DNA of 64,000 nucleotides. It comes from Magnetospirillum sp902729445 (GTDB lineage Bacteria; Pseudomonadota; Alphaproteobacteria; Rhodospirillales; Magnetospirillaceae). The stretch spans positions 1 to 64,000 of the forward strand of contig NZ_CACVCE010000073.1 of assembly GCF_902729445.1 (NCBI RefSeq), read 5' to 3'. The translations under genes were made by a program, and so were the position numbers. The notes under the pieces were generated by a model. It was not told where the DNA came from, searched no databases, and was given only the letters and a program-made list of their open reading frames with translations. Positions 36,467 to 46,072 of this stretch are shown here, in pieces (within the stretch, counting starts at the first letter, position 1; each line of letters starts with the position of its first letter).

Positions 36467-37702
36467 ATGCGGCGTGCCGCCCTTGCCGTGATGTTCGCCG
36501 TGCTGACCGTGGCCGCCGGCCCGGCCGCCGCCAGCTCGGGCGCGCGCGACCCGTCCATCGTCGTCGGCATCCTGGCCACCCTGACCGGGGCGGGCGCCAT
36601 CGCCGGCCAGGATGTGGTCGATGGTTTCAACGTCGCCCTGAAGCAGGTCGGTGGCCGCTTCGCCAACCAGGAAGTCCGGGTGGTGGTGGCCGACGACAAG
36701 GGCTCGCCCGATGTCGCCCGCCAGCAGGTCAAGCGCCTGCTGGAACGCGAGCGCCTGGATCTGGTGGTCACCGCCGTCTCGTCGGCCTCGCTGGCTGCGG
36801 TGCTGCGCCCCCTGATCGAGGCCAAGCTGTTCGTCTTGAACGTCGATAACGCGCCTTTGGCCCTGGCCGGGCCGGACTGCAGCCAGTGGGTGTTCGAGAT
36901 CGGCGCGCCGCCCTCGAGCCGGATGGAGGTGCTGGGGCAATACCTGACCCAGGAACGCATGCGCCGGGTCATGGTGGTCGGCCCAGACTTGCCGCCGACC
37001 GCCGAGATGGTGGCGGAACTGCAAAGGACCTTTGCGGGCGAGATCTTGCTGCACAAGGTCAAGCCGGGCGAGGCCCGCTATGGCGATCAGATCGAGCGGG
37101 CGGCCAGCCTGCAGCCCGACGCGGTGGTGTCGCTGCTGTCGGGCGGCATGGGCACCGCCTTCCTGCGCGCCTGGGGCGAGACCAATCTGAAGCGGGACAT
37201 TCCCGCCTTCGCCCCGTGGCGGTCGCTGGAACGCACGGTTCTGCCGGCGCTGGGCGACGGCGGATTGGACGTGATGGCGGTGGCGACCTGGAGCCCCGAC
37301 CTGGACAATCCCGCCAACAAGCGGATGCAGACGGAATTCGATGTCGAATATGGCCGCCCGTCCACCACCTGGTCGGCGCGCGGTTACGACGCGGCCGTGT
37401 TGCTGGAAGGTGCGCTGAAGGCCACCGGCGGGCGCACCGCCGATCCCGACGCGCTGAGGGCCGCCCTTCGCCGTGCCGACTTCCATTCGGTGCGCGGGCC
37501 GTTCCGGTTCGCCAGCAACCATACCCCGATCCAGACCTATGTGCTGCGCAAGGTCGCCCGCGACGCCAAGGGCCGCCTGACCAACGAAACCCGCCAAGTT
37601 CTGGCCAAGGATTGGCGCGATCGCCAGGCTGGGTCCTGCCCGATGCGCTGGGAAGAAGAAGTCCCGCCGCCGCCGCCCCCTGCGGCCAAGAAGCCGGGAT
37701 AG
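36467..37702 (+). CDS. periplasmic substrate-binding protein, branched-chain amino acid family
   Basis: The 411-residue protein has a signal peptide (1-22, AAASS) and a type I periplasmic-binding fold (Peripla_BP_6): VVGILATLTGAGAIAGQDVVDGF, VRVVVADDKGSPDVARQQV, MVVGPDLPPTAEM and the ARGYDAAVLLEGALKATGG helix. The C-terminus ends in a Pro run and KKPG. There are no permease or ATPase genes beside it; it follows tex by 8 bp, so it may serve a transporter encoded elsewhere or act as a sensor. The ligand is unknown. Confidence 0.83.
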   Translation: MRRAALAVMFAVLTVAAGPAAASSGARDPSIVVGILATLTGAGAIAGQDVVDGFNVALKQVGGRFANQEVRVVVADDKGSPDVARQQVKRLLERERLDLVVTAVSSASLAAVLRPLIEAKLFVLNVDNAPLALAGPDCSQWVFEIGAPPSSRMEVLGQYLTQERMRRVMVVGPDLPPTAEMVAELQRTFAGEILLHKVKPGEARYGDQIERAASLQPDAVVSLLSGGMGTAFLRAWGETNLKRDIPAFAPWRSLERTVLPALGDGGLDVMAVATWSPDLDNPANKRMQTEFDVEYGRPSTTWSARGYDAAVLLEGALKATGGRTADPDALRAALRRADFHSVRGPFRFASNHTPIQTYVLRKVARDAKGRLTNETRQVLAKDWRDRQAGSCPMRWEEEVPPPPPPAAKKPG

Positions 37703-37711
37703 GCGCATAAG

Positions 37712-37750
37712 AAAACCCCCGGGGGCAAGCCTCCCGGGGGTTTCTTCATT
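37712..37750. terminator. bidirectional terminator
   Basis: An 11-bp stem (AAACCCCCGGG 37713-37723 with 37733-37743) has an A-run before it and a T-run after it, between convergent genes. It can end the tex operon on the plus strand and the helicase operon on the minus strand. Confidence 0.85.
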
Positions 37751-37768
37751 TCCGATGATCAGGCCGCG

Positions 37769-39094
<1,326 letters not shown>

Positions 39095-39131
39095 GGAACT
39101 CTTTCAAACAGGCGACCGGCCGCAATCTGGT

Positions 39132-39401
39132 CTAGCGGCGGCGGGTCTGCGGGCGAGGCCCGGCCGTGGGAACGGCGCGCTCGTCCTTGTGGCGGAAATT
39201 GATCCGGCCCTTGGTCAAATCGTACGGCGTCATTTCCACGGTCACGCGGTCACCGGCCAGGATACGGATGCGGTTCTTCTTCATGCGTCCCGAGGCATAG
39301 GCCATGATGTCGTGACCGCTATCCAGCGTCACCTTGAATCGCGAATCGGGCAGCACTTCCGCCACCACGCCCTCGAACTCAATCAGGTCTTCCTTAGCCA
39401 C
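39132..39401 (-). CDS. infA: translation initiation factor IF-1
   Basis: IF-1 binds the ribosomal A site during initiation. The 89-residue protein contains the S1-like OB fold: MAKEDLIEFEGVVAEVLPDSRF, ASGRMKKNRIRILAGDRV and MTPYDLTKGRINFR. The C-terminal RAVPTAGPRPQTRRR extends beyond the usual 72 residues of E. coli but is common in alphaproteobacteria. The DEAD-box gene follows. Confidence 0.97.
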   Translation of the reverse strand: MAKEDLIEFEGVVAEVLPDSRFKVTLDSGHDIMAYASGRMKKNRIRILAGDRVTVEMTPYDLTKGRINFRHKDERAVPTAGPRPQTRRR

Positions 39402-39590
39402 GAGGCGCCTTTCCTAAACGCCCGAGCAGGCCGAAATCGGCCGAAAGACGGGCGGTTGCAGGGAGTCGAACCAAGGCCGATGGGAAAGACCGGGGTGGCC
39501 GTTTGAACGGCCAAGCGATCGACGGGCAAGCTTCGACGCCCGGAACATGAAGGTTTCCATGCGAAGAAGCAAGAGAAAAGCGACGGCTGC

Positions 39591-39986
39591 CTATGACTTC
39601 GCCAGCACCCGGACAATCTTTTCCTTCAGGGCCGGCGGCAGGATCGGCTTGGCCAGGAAGGCACCGATGTCGAGTTCCTTGGCCCGCGCCACGGTTGCGG
39701 CGTCGGTATGGGCGGTCAGCATGATCACCGGGGTATGGCTGACGGCCGGTGTCGTCCGCAGCATCTTGATGAAGCCGAACCCGTCCATCGGCCGCATCTG
39801 CACGTCGCAGATCACCAGATCGGGTGCGTCGCGCACCACGGCGGCCAGGCCGCTGTTGCCGTCCTGGGCTTCCAGCACCGCCTGGACACCCAATTGCTGC
39901 AGCATTTTCTTGACGATGGTGCGGACGAATTCTTGGTCGTCGACCACCAGAACTTTCAACGACGTGAAATCGACCTCGTCGGCCAT
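39591..39986 (-). CDS. single-domain CheY-like response regulator
   Basis: This 131-residue receiver has the acidic pair VDDQ, phosphoacceptor Asp in VICDVQMRPMDG, the conserved Thr in MLTAHTD and Lys in LAKPILPP. It has no output domain. I start at MADEVDFTSLKVLVVDD, with GGAG upstream; a longer upstream frame is Pro/Arg-rich and not coding-like. It lies downstream of iorB beyond a terminator and has no adjacent kinase. Confidence 0.88.
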   Translation of the reverse strand: MADEVDFTSLKVLVVDDQEFVRTIVKKMLQQLGVQAVLEAQDGNSGLAAVVRDAPDLVICDVQMRPMDGFGFIKMLRTTPAVSHTPVIMLTAHTDAATVARAKELDIGAFLAKPILPPALKEKIVRVLAKS

Positions 39987-40041
39987 CGCTCCATCCCCTT
40001 CCTGCACCGCCCCGAACAGTACCAGCGTCGCGCGCAAAGCG

Positions 40042-40068
40042 AAAGGGGGAGGCGCAGGCCTCCCCCTT
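40042..40068 (-). terminator. terminator downstream of iorAB
   Basis: An 11-bp stem (AAGGGGGAGGC with its complement) has a 4-base loop; on the minus strand it ends CCCCCTTTCG. It lies 20 bp after the iorB stop and before the receiver gene. The T-run is short. Confidence 0.65.
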
Positions 40069-40089
40069 GTGCAAAGGAATGAGCCTGCC

Positions 40090-40722
40090 CTATCCGTTTG
40101 CCGCCTTCCCGAGGGCGCTGGCGGCCCGTTCGGCGGCGGCACGGCCCATTTCGAAGGCCTTCTGGTTGGCCTCGACCATGGCCGGCTTGCGCGCCCGGAA
40201 GCGGCCGATGATCTGTTCCTCCAGATCGGCGGCCGGGAAGGGCAGGTAGTCGGCGATGGCGCCCAGCATTACGGTGTTCACCAGCTTGAGGTCGCCCAGT
40301 TCCCGGGCGATGGCGCCGGCGTCGAAATCATAGACGGTGACGCCGGCGGCCCGCATCTGCGCCACCGGGTCGTCGGGATACTTGAACAGGCCGATGGAAA
40401 CCACCGGCGGGGTCAGGCGAATGGTGTTGACCATCGCCACGCCGCCCGGGCGCAGCATGTCGGCCCAGCGCGAGCCTTCCGCCACCTCGAACCCGACCAG
40501 GATGTCGGCGGTGCCGGGCGTGATGACCGGCGACCACACTTTCTTGCCGAAACGGACGTGGCTGGTGACCACGCCGCCGCGCTGGGCCATGCCGGCGACT
40601 TCCGACTTCTTGACGTCGTAGCCCTTGGCGATGGCGGTCTGGGCCAGGATTTCGGCGGCGGTCATGACGCCCTGGCCGCCAATGCCGCAGACCAGGATAT
40701 TGGTGATGACGTCGTTGTTCAT
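40090..40722 (-). CDS. iorB: indolepyruvate:ferredoxin oxidoreductase beta subunit
   Basis: The 210-residue beta/gamma-type subunit has NILVCGIGGQGVMTAAEILAQ (nucleotide-binding start), KKSEVAGMAQRGGVVTSHVRFG and TADILVGFEVAEGSRW, all typical of 2-oxoacid:ferredoxin oxidoreductase gamma-domain proteins. The start at MNNDV has AAGGA nine bases upstream; another ATG three codons earlier is possible. It follows iorA by 14 bp. With IorA it oxidatively decarboxylates arylpyruvates to aryl-acetyl-CoA, reducing ferredoxin. Confidence 0.92.
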   Translation of the reverse strand: MNNDVITNILVCGIGGQGVMTAAEILAQTAIAKGYDVKKSEVAGMAQRGGVVTSHVRFGKKVWSPVITPGTADILVGFEVAEGSRWADMLRPGGVAMVNTIRLTPPVVSIGLFKYPDDPVAQMRAAGVTVYDFDAGAIARELGDLKLVNTVMLGAIADYLPFPAADLEEQIIGRFRARKPAMVEANQKAFEMGRAAAERAASALGKAANG

Positions 40723-40736
40723 GAAGGCCATTCCTT

Positions 40737-42590
40737 TCACTGCACCAGGACCGGGACCGCCGGCACGATGGCCTTGGGTCCGCAGGATTCGACACACATG
40801 TGGCAGCCGGTGCACATGGCGGTGTCGATGGTGGTGAACTTCAGTTCGTTGACCTTGCCGTCCGGCCGGGTCTTGGATTCGCTGCGCGAGACGGTGATCG
40901 CCGGACAGCCGACATTGATGCAATTGCCGCAGCCGGTGCAATCCTGATCGACCACCTTGTAGGGCTTGAACTTCTCGTAGAACTCGGAGAGCACGCAGGG
41001 CTGGTCGGTGATGATCACGCTGGGCTCGTGCTGTTCGATTTCCTCGCGGATGGCCTTGAACAGGACCGGCAGCTGATAGGGGTTGACCTTGCGGACCCGC
41101 TCGGGCTTGACGCCCAGGGCCTCCACCAGCTTGACGAAATCGACCCGGGGGGCCTCGCCGCCGTCCAGGGCCTTGCCGGTGCCGGCATGGTTCTGGCCGC
41201 CCGTCATGCCGGTGGTGCGGTTGTCGAGGATCAGGGCGGTGACGTTGCCCTTGTTGTAGACGATGTCCAAGAGGCCCTGCATGCCCATGTGCAGGAAGGT
41301 GGAATCACCGATGACGGCGACCACCGCCTTGTCCTTGGTCTCTTCCGAGCGGGCCTTGTCCATGCCCAGAGCGATGCCCATGCTGGCGCCCATCGAGATG
41401 GTGGAATCCAGCGCGTTCCACGGATGGCCGGCGCCCAGGGTGTAGCAGCCGATATCGCCCGAGATCTGCACCCGCTTCCTCAGTCGCGACAAGGTGTAAT
41501 AGACGCCCATGTGCGGGCAGGCCGGGCACATGGTCGGCGGACGGGGGAAGGGGTCGATCTTGGGATAGGTGGTGGCCGGCGGCGGCGTCTCGCCCCGGAA
41601 GCCGAAGATAGCCGGGATCAGGATGTTGGGGGTCAACTCGCCCAGGCGCGGCAGGATGTCCTTGCCATGGACGTTGGTCAGGCCGGCCGCCTTCAACTCG
41701 TTCTCGATCAGCGGCTCGGTTTCCTCGGCCACCACCAAGGTCCCGACGCTGGCCTGGAAGGCGCGGATCTTCTCGACCGGGACCGGATAGGTGAAGCCCA
41801 GCTTCAGGACCGGCGCCTCGGGGAAGCTTTCCTTCAGATGCATGAAGGCCGGCCCGGACGTGACGAAGCCGATGCGGCGGTCCGAGCCGTCGTCGATCAC
41901 GTTCAGGGGCGAAATCTCGGCGGCGGCGCGCAGCTTGCCCTCGCGCTCCATCTGCTTGGGCAGCATGCCCTTGGCGTTGGCCGGCGTCATCACCCAGCGC
42001 TTGGCGTCCAGCTTGAAGCCGGAAATGGCGCGCGGATCGCGTTCGCCCACCGTCACCATCGCCTTGACGTGGCAGACCCGGGTGGTCAGACGCATGATGA
42101 CCGGAGTGTTGAATTCCTCGGACAGGTCGAAGGCCAGCTTGACCATGTCATAGGCTTCCTGGCTGTCGGCCGGTTCCAGCACCGGGACATGGGCGAAGCG
42201 GCCCCAGAAGCGGGAATCCTGCTCGTTCTGCGACGAAGACAGCCCGACATCGTCGGCCACCGCCACCACCAGGCCACCGACCACGCCGGCCAGGGTCTGG
42301 GTCATGAAGGCGTCGGAGGCGACGTTCATGCCAACATGCTTCATGGCGCAGAAAGCCCGCGCCCCCGACATCGAGGCGCCGATGGCGACCTCCATCGACA
42401 CCTTCTCGTTGACCGACCATTCGGCATAAAGGTCGGGATAAAGGGCGACGTTTTCCAAGATCTCGGTGGACGGCGTTCCGGGATAGGCGGCGGCGACCTT
42501 GCAGCCGGCCTCCCACACACCTCGGGCAATGGCTTCATTACCGGACAACAGCAGGCGGCTGGCGGCTTTGGCCTGAACGGCAGCGGACAT
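40737..42590 (-). CDS. iorA: indolepyruvate:ferredoxin oxidoreductase alpha subunit
   Basis: The 617-residue subunit combines a pyrimidine-binding domain (LLSGNEAIARGVWEAGCKVAAAYPGTPSTE), a TPP-binding domain (GDIGCYTLGAGHPWN, then VIGDSTFLHMGMQG and ILDNRTTGMTGGQ) and a C-terminal two-cluster ferredoxin domain (CTGCGNCINVGC and CTGCHMCVESC). This is the standard IorA order. It gives low-potential electrons to ferredoxin, which the Rnf complex encoded 2 kb away could use. Two orphan receiver genes flank the iorAB pair. Confidence 0.95.
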   Translation of the reverse strand: MSAAVQAKAASRLLLSGNEAIARGVWEAGCKVAAAYPGTPSTEILENVALYPDLYAEWSVNEKVSMEVAIGASMSGARAFCAMKHVGMNVASDAFMTQTLAGVVGGLVVAVADDVGLSSSQNEQDSRFWGRFAHVPVLEPADSQEAYDMVKLAFDLSEEFNTPVIMRLTTRVCHVKAMVTVGERDPRAISGFKLDAKRWVMTPANAKGMLPKQMEREGKLRAAAEISPLNVIDDGSDRRIGFVTSGPAFMHLKESFPEAPVLKLGFTYPVPVEKIRAFQASVGTLVVAEETEPLIENELKAAGLTNVHGKDILPRLGELTPNILIPAIFGFRGETPPPATTYPKIDPFPRPPTMCPACPHMGVYYTLSRLRKRVQISGDIGCYTLGAGHPWNALDSTISMGASMGIALGMDKARSEETKDKAVVAVIGDSTFLHMGMQGLLDIVYNKGNVTALILDNRTTGMTGGQNHAGTGKALDGGEAPRVDFVKLVEALGVKPERVRKVNPYQLPVLFKAIREEIEQHEPSVIITDQPCVLSEFYEKFKPYKVVDQDCTGCGNCINVGCPAITVSRSESKTRPDGKVNELKFTTIDTAMCTGCHMCVESCGPKAIVPAVPVLVQ

Positions 42591-42819
42591 GGACTCTCCT
42601 CACCCTCTTTGACAAAGGCTGCCCCGTCCTGCACCGTTTGCCGACGTCCGCCGATGCGGCGTGTCATCGAAAACGGCTAAAAACAAGGGCTTGGCCCGGC
42701 TTGACGTCCGTAATGACGTGATACGGATTTCGCGGCGACGACACTATCATCGTTGCACGCTTGCTCCCAAGAGGAATGCGCATCGGCCAAGGTCGCCTTG
42801 ATTTCAGGCAAGGGGAGGA

Positions 42820-43206
42820 TCAGGTGAACCGCTTCAGGGCGCCGAGTTCAGACACCAATTCCTCGAAGGTGGTGCGCTTGTACAAGGAGGCGGCGGCGCC
42901 GTTGGCCAGGAATTCCTCGCGGTCGCGCTGGCGTTCCGAGCCGGTGACGATCACCACCGGCACATCAGGGCGCACGGAATCGGTCTTGATGCGGCGCAGG
43001 ACCTCAAGGCCGGGCTCGCCGTCCAGGATGCCGTCCAGCAGGACCAGATCGACCGGCGCCGCGCCTAAATGGGCGATGGCTTCGTCGCCATTGATGGAAC
43101 GGTGAACGATCGAAGGAAAATCCTGCTCCGCCAGGGCGATTTCCTCCAGCAGCGCGTCGCCGCTGTTGTCTTCGATGATCAGGACGTTCAATGGAGCCTG
43201 TTCCAT
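42820..43206 (-). CDS. single-domain response regulator (Rcp1-like)
   Basis: The 128-residue receiver has LIIEDNSGDALLEE, phosphoacceptor Asp in VLLDGILDGEPG, VIVTGSERQRD and a Lys in SLYKRTTFEEL. The long loop after the Asp resembles Rcp1/PhyR-type single-domain receivers. I start at MEQAPLN, where the homologous region begins and GGGGA lies upstream; the longer frame is not domain-like. No cognate kinase is adjacent. The 230 bp upstream to iorA hold no clear gene. Confidence 0.85.
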   Translation of the reverse strand: MEQAPLNVLIIEDNSGDALLEEIALAEQDFPSIVHRSINGDEAIAHLGAAPVDLVLLDGILDGEPGLEVLRRIKTDSVRPDVPVVIVTGSERQRDREEFLANGAAASLYKRTTFEELVSELGALKRFT

Positions 43207-43331
43207 CGTCCCCACCACATAGTCGTATTTCCATCCCCAACAAAAAAGGTACCCCCGAAAGAATGGGGTGTGAACCAAATTGTTGAGGAAGCATGGCGGC
43301 AATGCGCGTAGCGCAACTGTCGGTGTGGCGG

Positions 43332-43367
43332 GCATAAGAAAAACGCGCTGCCTTGCGGCAGCGCGTC
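43332..43367 (-). terminator. Rho-independent terminator of rpsD
   Basis: A perfect 10-bp stem (43343-43352 with 43357-43366) has a 4-base loop and on the minus strand is followed by TTTTTCTTATG. It lies 33 bp past the rpsD stop codon. Confidence 0.88.
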
Positions 43368-43398
43368 GTTTTCGGACCGGTCTTTCCTTCGCGGGCGT

Positions 43399-44016
43399 TT
43401 AGCGCGAATAGAATTCGATGACCAGGTTGGGTTCCATCTGGCAGGGATAGGGAACGTCGGAAAGCTTGGGGGCGCGGATGAACTTGCCCTTCATTTCCTT
43501 GTGATCGACTTCCAGATATTCCGGGACGTCGCGCTCGGGGCTGCCGGCGGCTTCCAGGATGATGGCCAGGTCCTTGGACTTCTGCTTGATCGAGACGACG
43601 TCGCCGTCCTTGATCTGGTAGCTGGCGATGTTGACGCGCTTGCCGTTGACCTGCACGTGGCCGTGATTGACGACCTGACGGGCCTGGAACGGGCTGACGG
43701 CCAGCTTCATGCGATAGATGACGGCGTCCAGGCGGCGTTCGAGCAGCTCGATCAGGTTCTCCGAGGTGTCGCCACGGCGGCGCACGGCCTCGTCATACAG
43801 CTTGCGGAACTGCTTTTCCGAAATGTTGCCGTAATAACCCTTCAGCTTCTGCTTGGCCATCAGCTGGGTGCCGAAGTCGGAAGGCTTCTTCCGGCGGGCG
43901 CCGTGCTGTCCGGGCGGGTTTTCCTTGCCGCGAGCCAGCGGGCTCTTGCCGCGGCCCCACAGGTTGACGCCCAGGCGGCGATTGATCTTGAACTTTGCTT
44001 CAGCGCGCTTGGTCAT
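43399..44016 (-). CDS. rpsD: 30S ribosomal protein S4
   Basis: S4 nucleates assembly of the 30S body. The 205-residue protein has the N-terminal KINRRLGVNLWGRGKSPL region (without the zinc-finger Cys of some S4), KQKLKGYYGNISEKQFRK and an S4 RNA-binding domain (ERRLDAVIYRMKLAVS then VNHGHVQVNGKRVNI). The ATG follows AAGGAGCCCTTGGA. It is monocistronic, between its own promoter and terminator, rather than in the alpha operon as in E. coli. Confidence 0.97.
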   Translation of the reverse strand: MTKRAEAKFKINRRLGVNLWGRGKSPLARGKENPPGQHGARRKKPSDFGTQLMAKQKLKGYYGNISEKQFRKLYDEAVRRRGDTSENLIELLERRLDAVIYRMKLAVSPFQARQVVNHGHVQVNGKRVNIASYQIKDGDVVSIKQKSKDLAIILEAAGSPERDVPEYLEVDHKEMKGKFIRAPKLSDVPYPCQMEPNLVIEFYSR

Positions 44017-44041
44017 TCCAAGGGCTCCTTATAAGTCTGTC

Positions 44042-44180
44042 CCGGCTGTCGCCGGTTGGGGTTTGTCCCGATAGGCCTTGGTCCGGCATCCCTGCCGGGG
44101 CGGGATGGACGCATGGCTGCGCCACCCTCGTTCTCGGGAATGAAGCGCGGCTTATAAGGGGGCGGGATGGGGCTTGTCAA
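44042..44180 (-). promoter_or_regulatory. rpsD promoter and structured leader
   Basis: On the minus strand -35 TTGACA (44175-44180) and -10 TATAAG (44151-44156) are 18 bp apart, a near-consensus promoter. The transcript would carry a leader of about 125 nt. It contains a 6-bp hairpin with a GGGA tetraloop (44083-44098) and a 5-bp hairpin with a GACA loop (44042-44055), the latter 25 nt before the start codon. Autoregulation by S4 is inference from general knowledge of r-protein leaders. Confidence 0.65.
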
Positions 44181-44404
44181 CAACAACAGGCAGGGCGGCG
44201 CGGTCCGGAGCCGGGCGGACCACCTGCTCATTTCGCAACTGCACAATGAATGAGCATGACCCCCGAACGGGTGGGCGCACAACAAATTGGCATTTATTTC
44301 TGTTGGGCGGCAGTCAATACATGCCTTCTACCCGAAAAGGCAGGTTCACTGCAGTTCATGCTTCGAATATGGCAAAAAAATGTCTAGTCTTCCTGCGGCG
44401 AGTC

Positions 44405-44447
44405 TTGCAAGATGGCGCTGCATTGCAATACGATACCGAAATCGGTA
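44405..44447 (+). promoter_or_regulatory. candidate promoter and operator of the apbE-rseC-rnf operon
   Basis: TTGCAA (44405-44410) and TACGAT (44429-44434) are 18 bp apart, matching the consensus at 4 of 6 bases each. A dyad TACCGA-AA-TCGGTA (44434-44447) overlaps the end of the -10, where a repressor would act. The 533-bp gap 44017-44548 otherwise contains only the rpsD promoter and leader and an A/T-richer stretch without a credible gene. Confidence 0.4.
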
Positions 44448-44548
44448 CCGGAATGCTGAATTTATGTATTGATGCTGAATCGCATCGCGCTGCGTGACGG
44501 CCTTCGGGGGCTGTCGTTGGTTACTTAAGGTCTGGAGGGTTGCCGTTC

Positions 44549-45541
44549 ATGTCCGTGACGTTCACTCGCCGTCGTGCGATTACCGTGCTGGCCGCCGCCG
44601 CCGGTCTGCCGCTGTTGCTGAAGGCCACCGGCGCCGAGGCGCGGCTGGTTCGCTGGGAAGGCACCACGCTGGGGGCCAAGTCGACCATCCAGCTGTATCA
44701 TAAGGACGAGGCCAAGGCCCGCGCCGCCATCGATGCCGCCCTGGCCGAGCTGGCCCGGCTGGAAGCCATGTTCAGCGTCTATCGTGCCGATTCGGCGCTG
44801 TCGGCCCTGAACCGCGACGGCGTGCTGGCCGACGCGCCGGCCGAGTTCGTCGAGATGCTGACCCGCGCCCTGCACCTGGCCGAGATCAGCGGCGGCATCT
44901 ACGACCCGACCATCCAGCCGGTGTGGCAGACCTATTTCCGCCACTTCACCAGCCCCGGCGCTTCGGCCTCGGGTCCGACCCAGGCCGATCTGGCCGCCGC
45001 CATGGCGCTGGTCGACTGGAAGGGTGTGAGGATCGACGGCAATCGTGTGTCGTTCGCCAAGCCGGGCATGGGCCTGACGCTGAATTCCGGCGCCCAGGGC
45101 TTCATCACCGATCGTGTCGCCGCCGTTCTGCGCGACCACGGCTTTTCGCAGATGCTGGTGGACATGGGCGAGCCCCGCGCCATGGCGCCCAAGCCCGACG
45201 GTTCGGCCTGGCGCATCGGCATCGCCAATCCGGCCAACCCGGACCAGGCGATCACCCATCTCGACGTGGTCGATGCCTGCGTCGCCACCTCGGGCGGCTA
45301 TGGCACCGTGTTCGACGACGCGGCCCGCTTCACCCATCTGATCGACCCGCGCACCGGCGCCACCGCTCCGGCCCTGGCCAGCGTCTCGGTGGTGGCCAAG
45401 ACCGCCACCCAGGCCGACGGCCTGGCCACCGCCATGCTGCTGGCCGAGCCCGAGAAGCGTCAGGCCATCCTGAAGGCCGGCGGCGGCGAACGGGCCCTTT
45501 ACGTCACGCCGGCGGGCGTGGTCGCCTCGGTCGAGGCGTAA
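44549..45541 (+). CDS. apbE: FAD:protein FMN transferase
   Basis: ApbE attaches FMN covalently to Thr in flavoproteins such as RnfG and RnfD. The 330-residue protein has a twin-arginine signal (TRRRAITVLAAAAGL), then the ApbE fold: LGAKSTIQL, MFSVYRADSALSALN, GGIYDPTIQPVW, LNSGAQGFITDRVA, MLVDMGEPRAM, VATSGGYGTVFDD and THLIDPRTGATAP with metal/FAD-binding residues. I start at ATG 44549, downstream of GGAGG; a TTG three codons earlier is possible. It is the first gene of the rnf operon, fitting its role in maturing that complex. Confidence 0.93.
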   Translation: MSVTFTRRRAITVLAAAAGLPLLLKATGAEARLVRWEGTTLGAKSTIQLYHKDEAKARAAIDAALAELARLEAMFSVYRADSALSALNRDGVLADAPAEFVEMLTRALHLAEISGGIYDPTIQPVWQTYFRHFTSPGASASGPTQADLAAAMALVDWKGVRIDGNRVSFAKPGMGLTLNSGAQGFITDRVAAVLRDHGFSQMLVDMGEPRAMAPKPDGSAWRIGIANPANPDQAITHLDVVDACVATSGGYGTVFDDAARFTHLIDPRTGATAPALASVSVVAKTATQADGLATAMLLAEPEKRQAILKAGGGERALYVTPAGVVASVEA

Positions 45542-45546
45542 GACGG

Positions 45547-46059
45547 ATGCAGGCCTCGGGCTCGACCCTGCCCAGTCCCGACGATCGCGAACTGATCGAG
45601 GGCTTCGCCCGCGTCGTTGCGGTCGAGCCGGGCCGGGTGTGGCTGGAGCCCGAGCAGACCAGCTCGTGCGGCGGCTGTCATTCGGCCGGCCTGTGCGGGG
45701 TGGGCAGCCGCAACCCGAAGCGGCTGGAACTGCGCCGGTTCGCCCTGGGCGGCGATCTGGGCCTGAGAATGGGCGAGCGCGTGGTGGTCGGCATCCCCGA
45801 GACCTCGCTGTCCAGGGGCGCGCTGGTCGCCTTTGGCGTGCCCTTGGTGTTCCTGGCGGCCGGCGGCATCGCCGGTCAGGAATTGGGAAGAAGTGACGGC
45901 CTGGCGTTTGTCGGTGCCGTGGTCGGTTTGGCGGTGGGATTGCTGGTGTCGCGTGTTCTGGCTTCTGTGATGACCGCGCGTGGCCAGTTGACGCCCCGGT
46001 TCCTGCGGCGGGCCTATCAGCCCGCCCAAGGGGCGAGCTGTACACCGGATCAAGGATAA
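45547..46059 (+). CDS. rseC: RseC/SoxR-reducing system family protein
   Basis: The 170-residue protein has the RseC Cys cluster (TSSCGGCHSAGLCGVG, about residues 37-52) followed by two membrane helices (about 95-145) and a basic tail. RseC proteins are found with rnf/rsx genes and in E. coli take part in reducing SoxR with the Rsx complex; elsewhere the role is unclear. The start is 5 bp after the apbE stop and rnfA follows by 13 bp, so it is in the operon. Confidence 0.85.
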   Translation: MQASGSTLPSPDDRELIEGFARVVAVEPGRVWLEPEQTSSCGGCHSAGLCGVGSRNPKRLELRRFALGGDLGLRMGERVVVGIPETSLSRGALVAFGVPLVFLAAGGIAGQELGRSDGLAFVGAVVGLAVGLLVSRVLASVMTARGQLTPRFLRRAYQPAQGASCTPDQG

Positions 46060-46072
46060 GGGAAGGTCTTCG

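Noticed and set aside
39453..39475. tRNA T-arm-like sequence (GGTTCGACTCCC on the minus strand)
   Set aside because: The flanking 5-nt stem does not pair and no acceptor, D or anticodon arms could be built around it.
44412..44427. Possible sigma54 promoter (TGGCGC...TTGCA) upstream of apbE-rnf
   Set aside because: The spacing between the GG and GC elements is 9 bp rather than the strict 10, and no NifA-type TGT-N10-ACA site was found upstream.
44287..44472. A 61-codon frame in the gap before apbE
   Set aside because: No ribosome-binding site, no membrane or domain character, and it overlaps the predicted promoter/operator.
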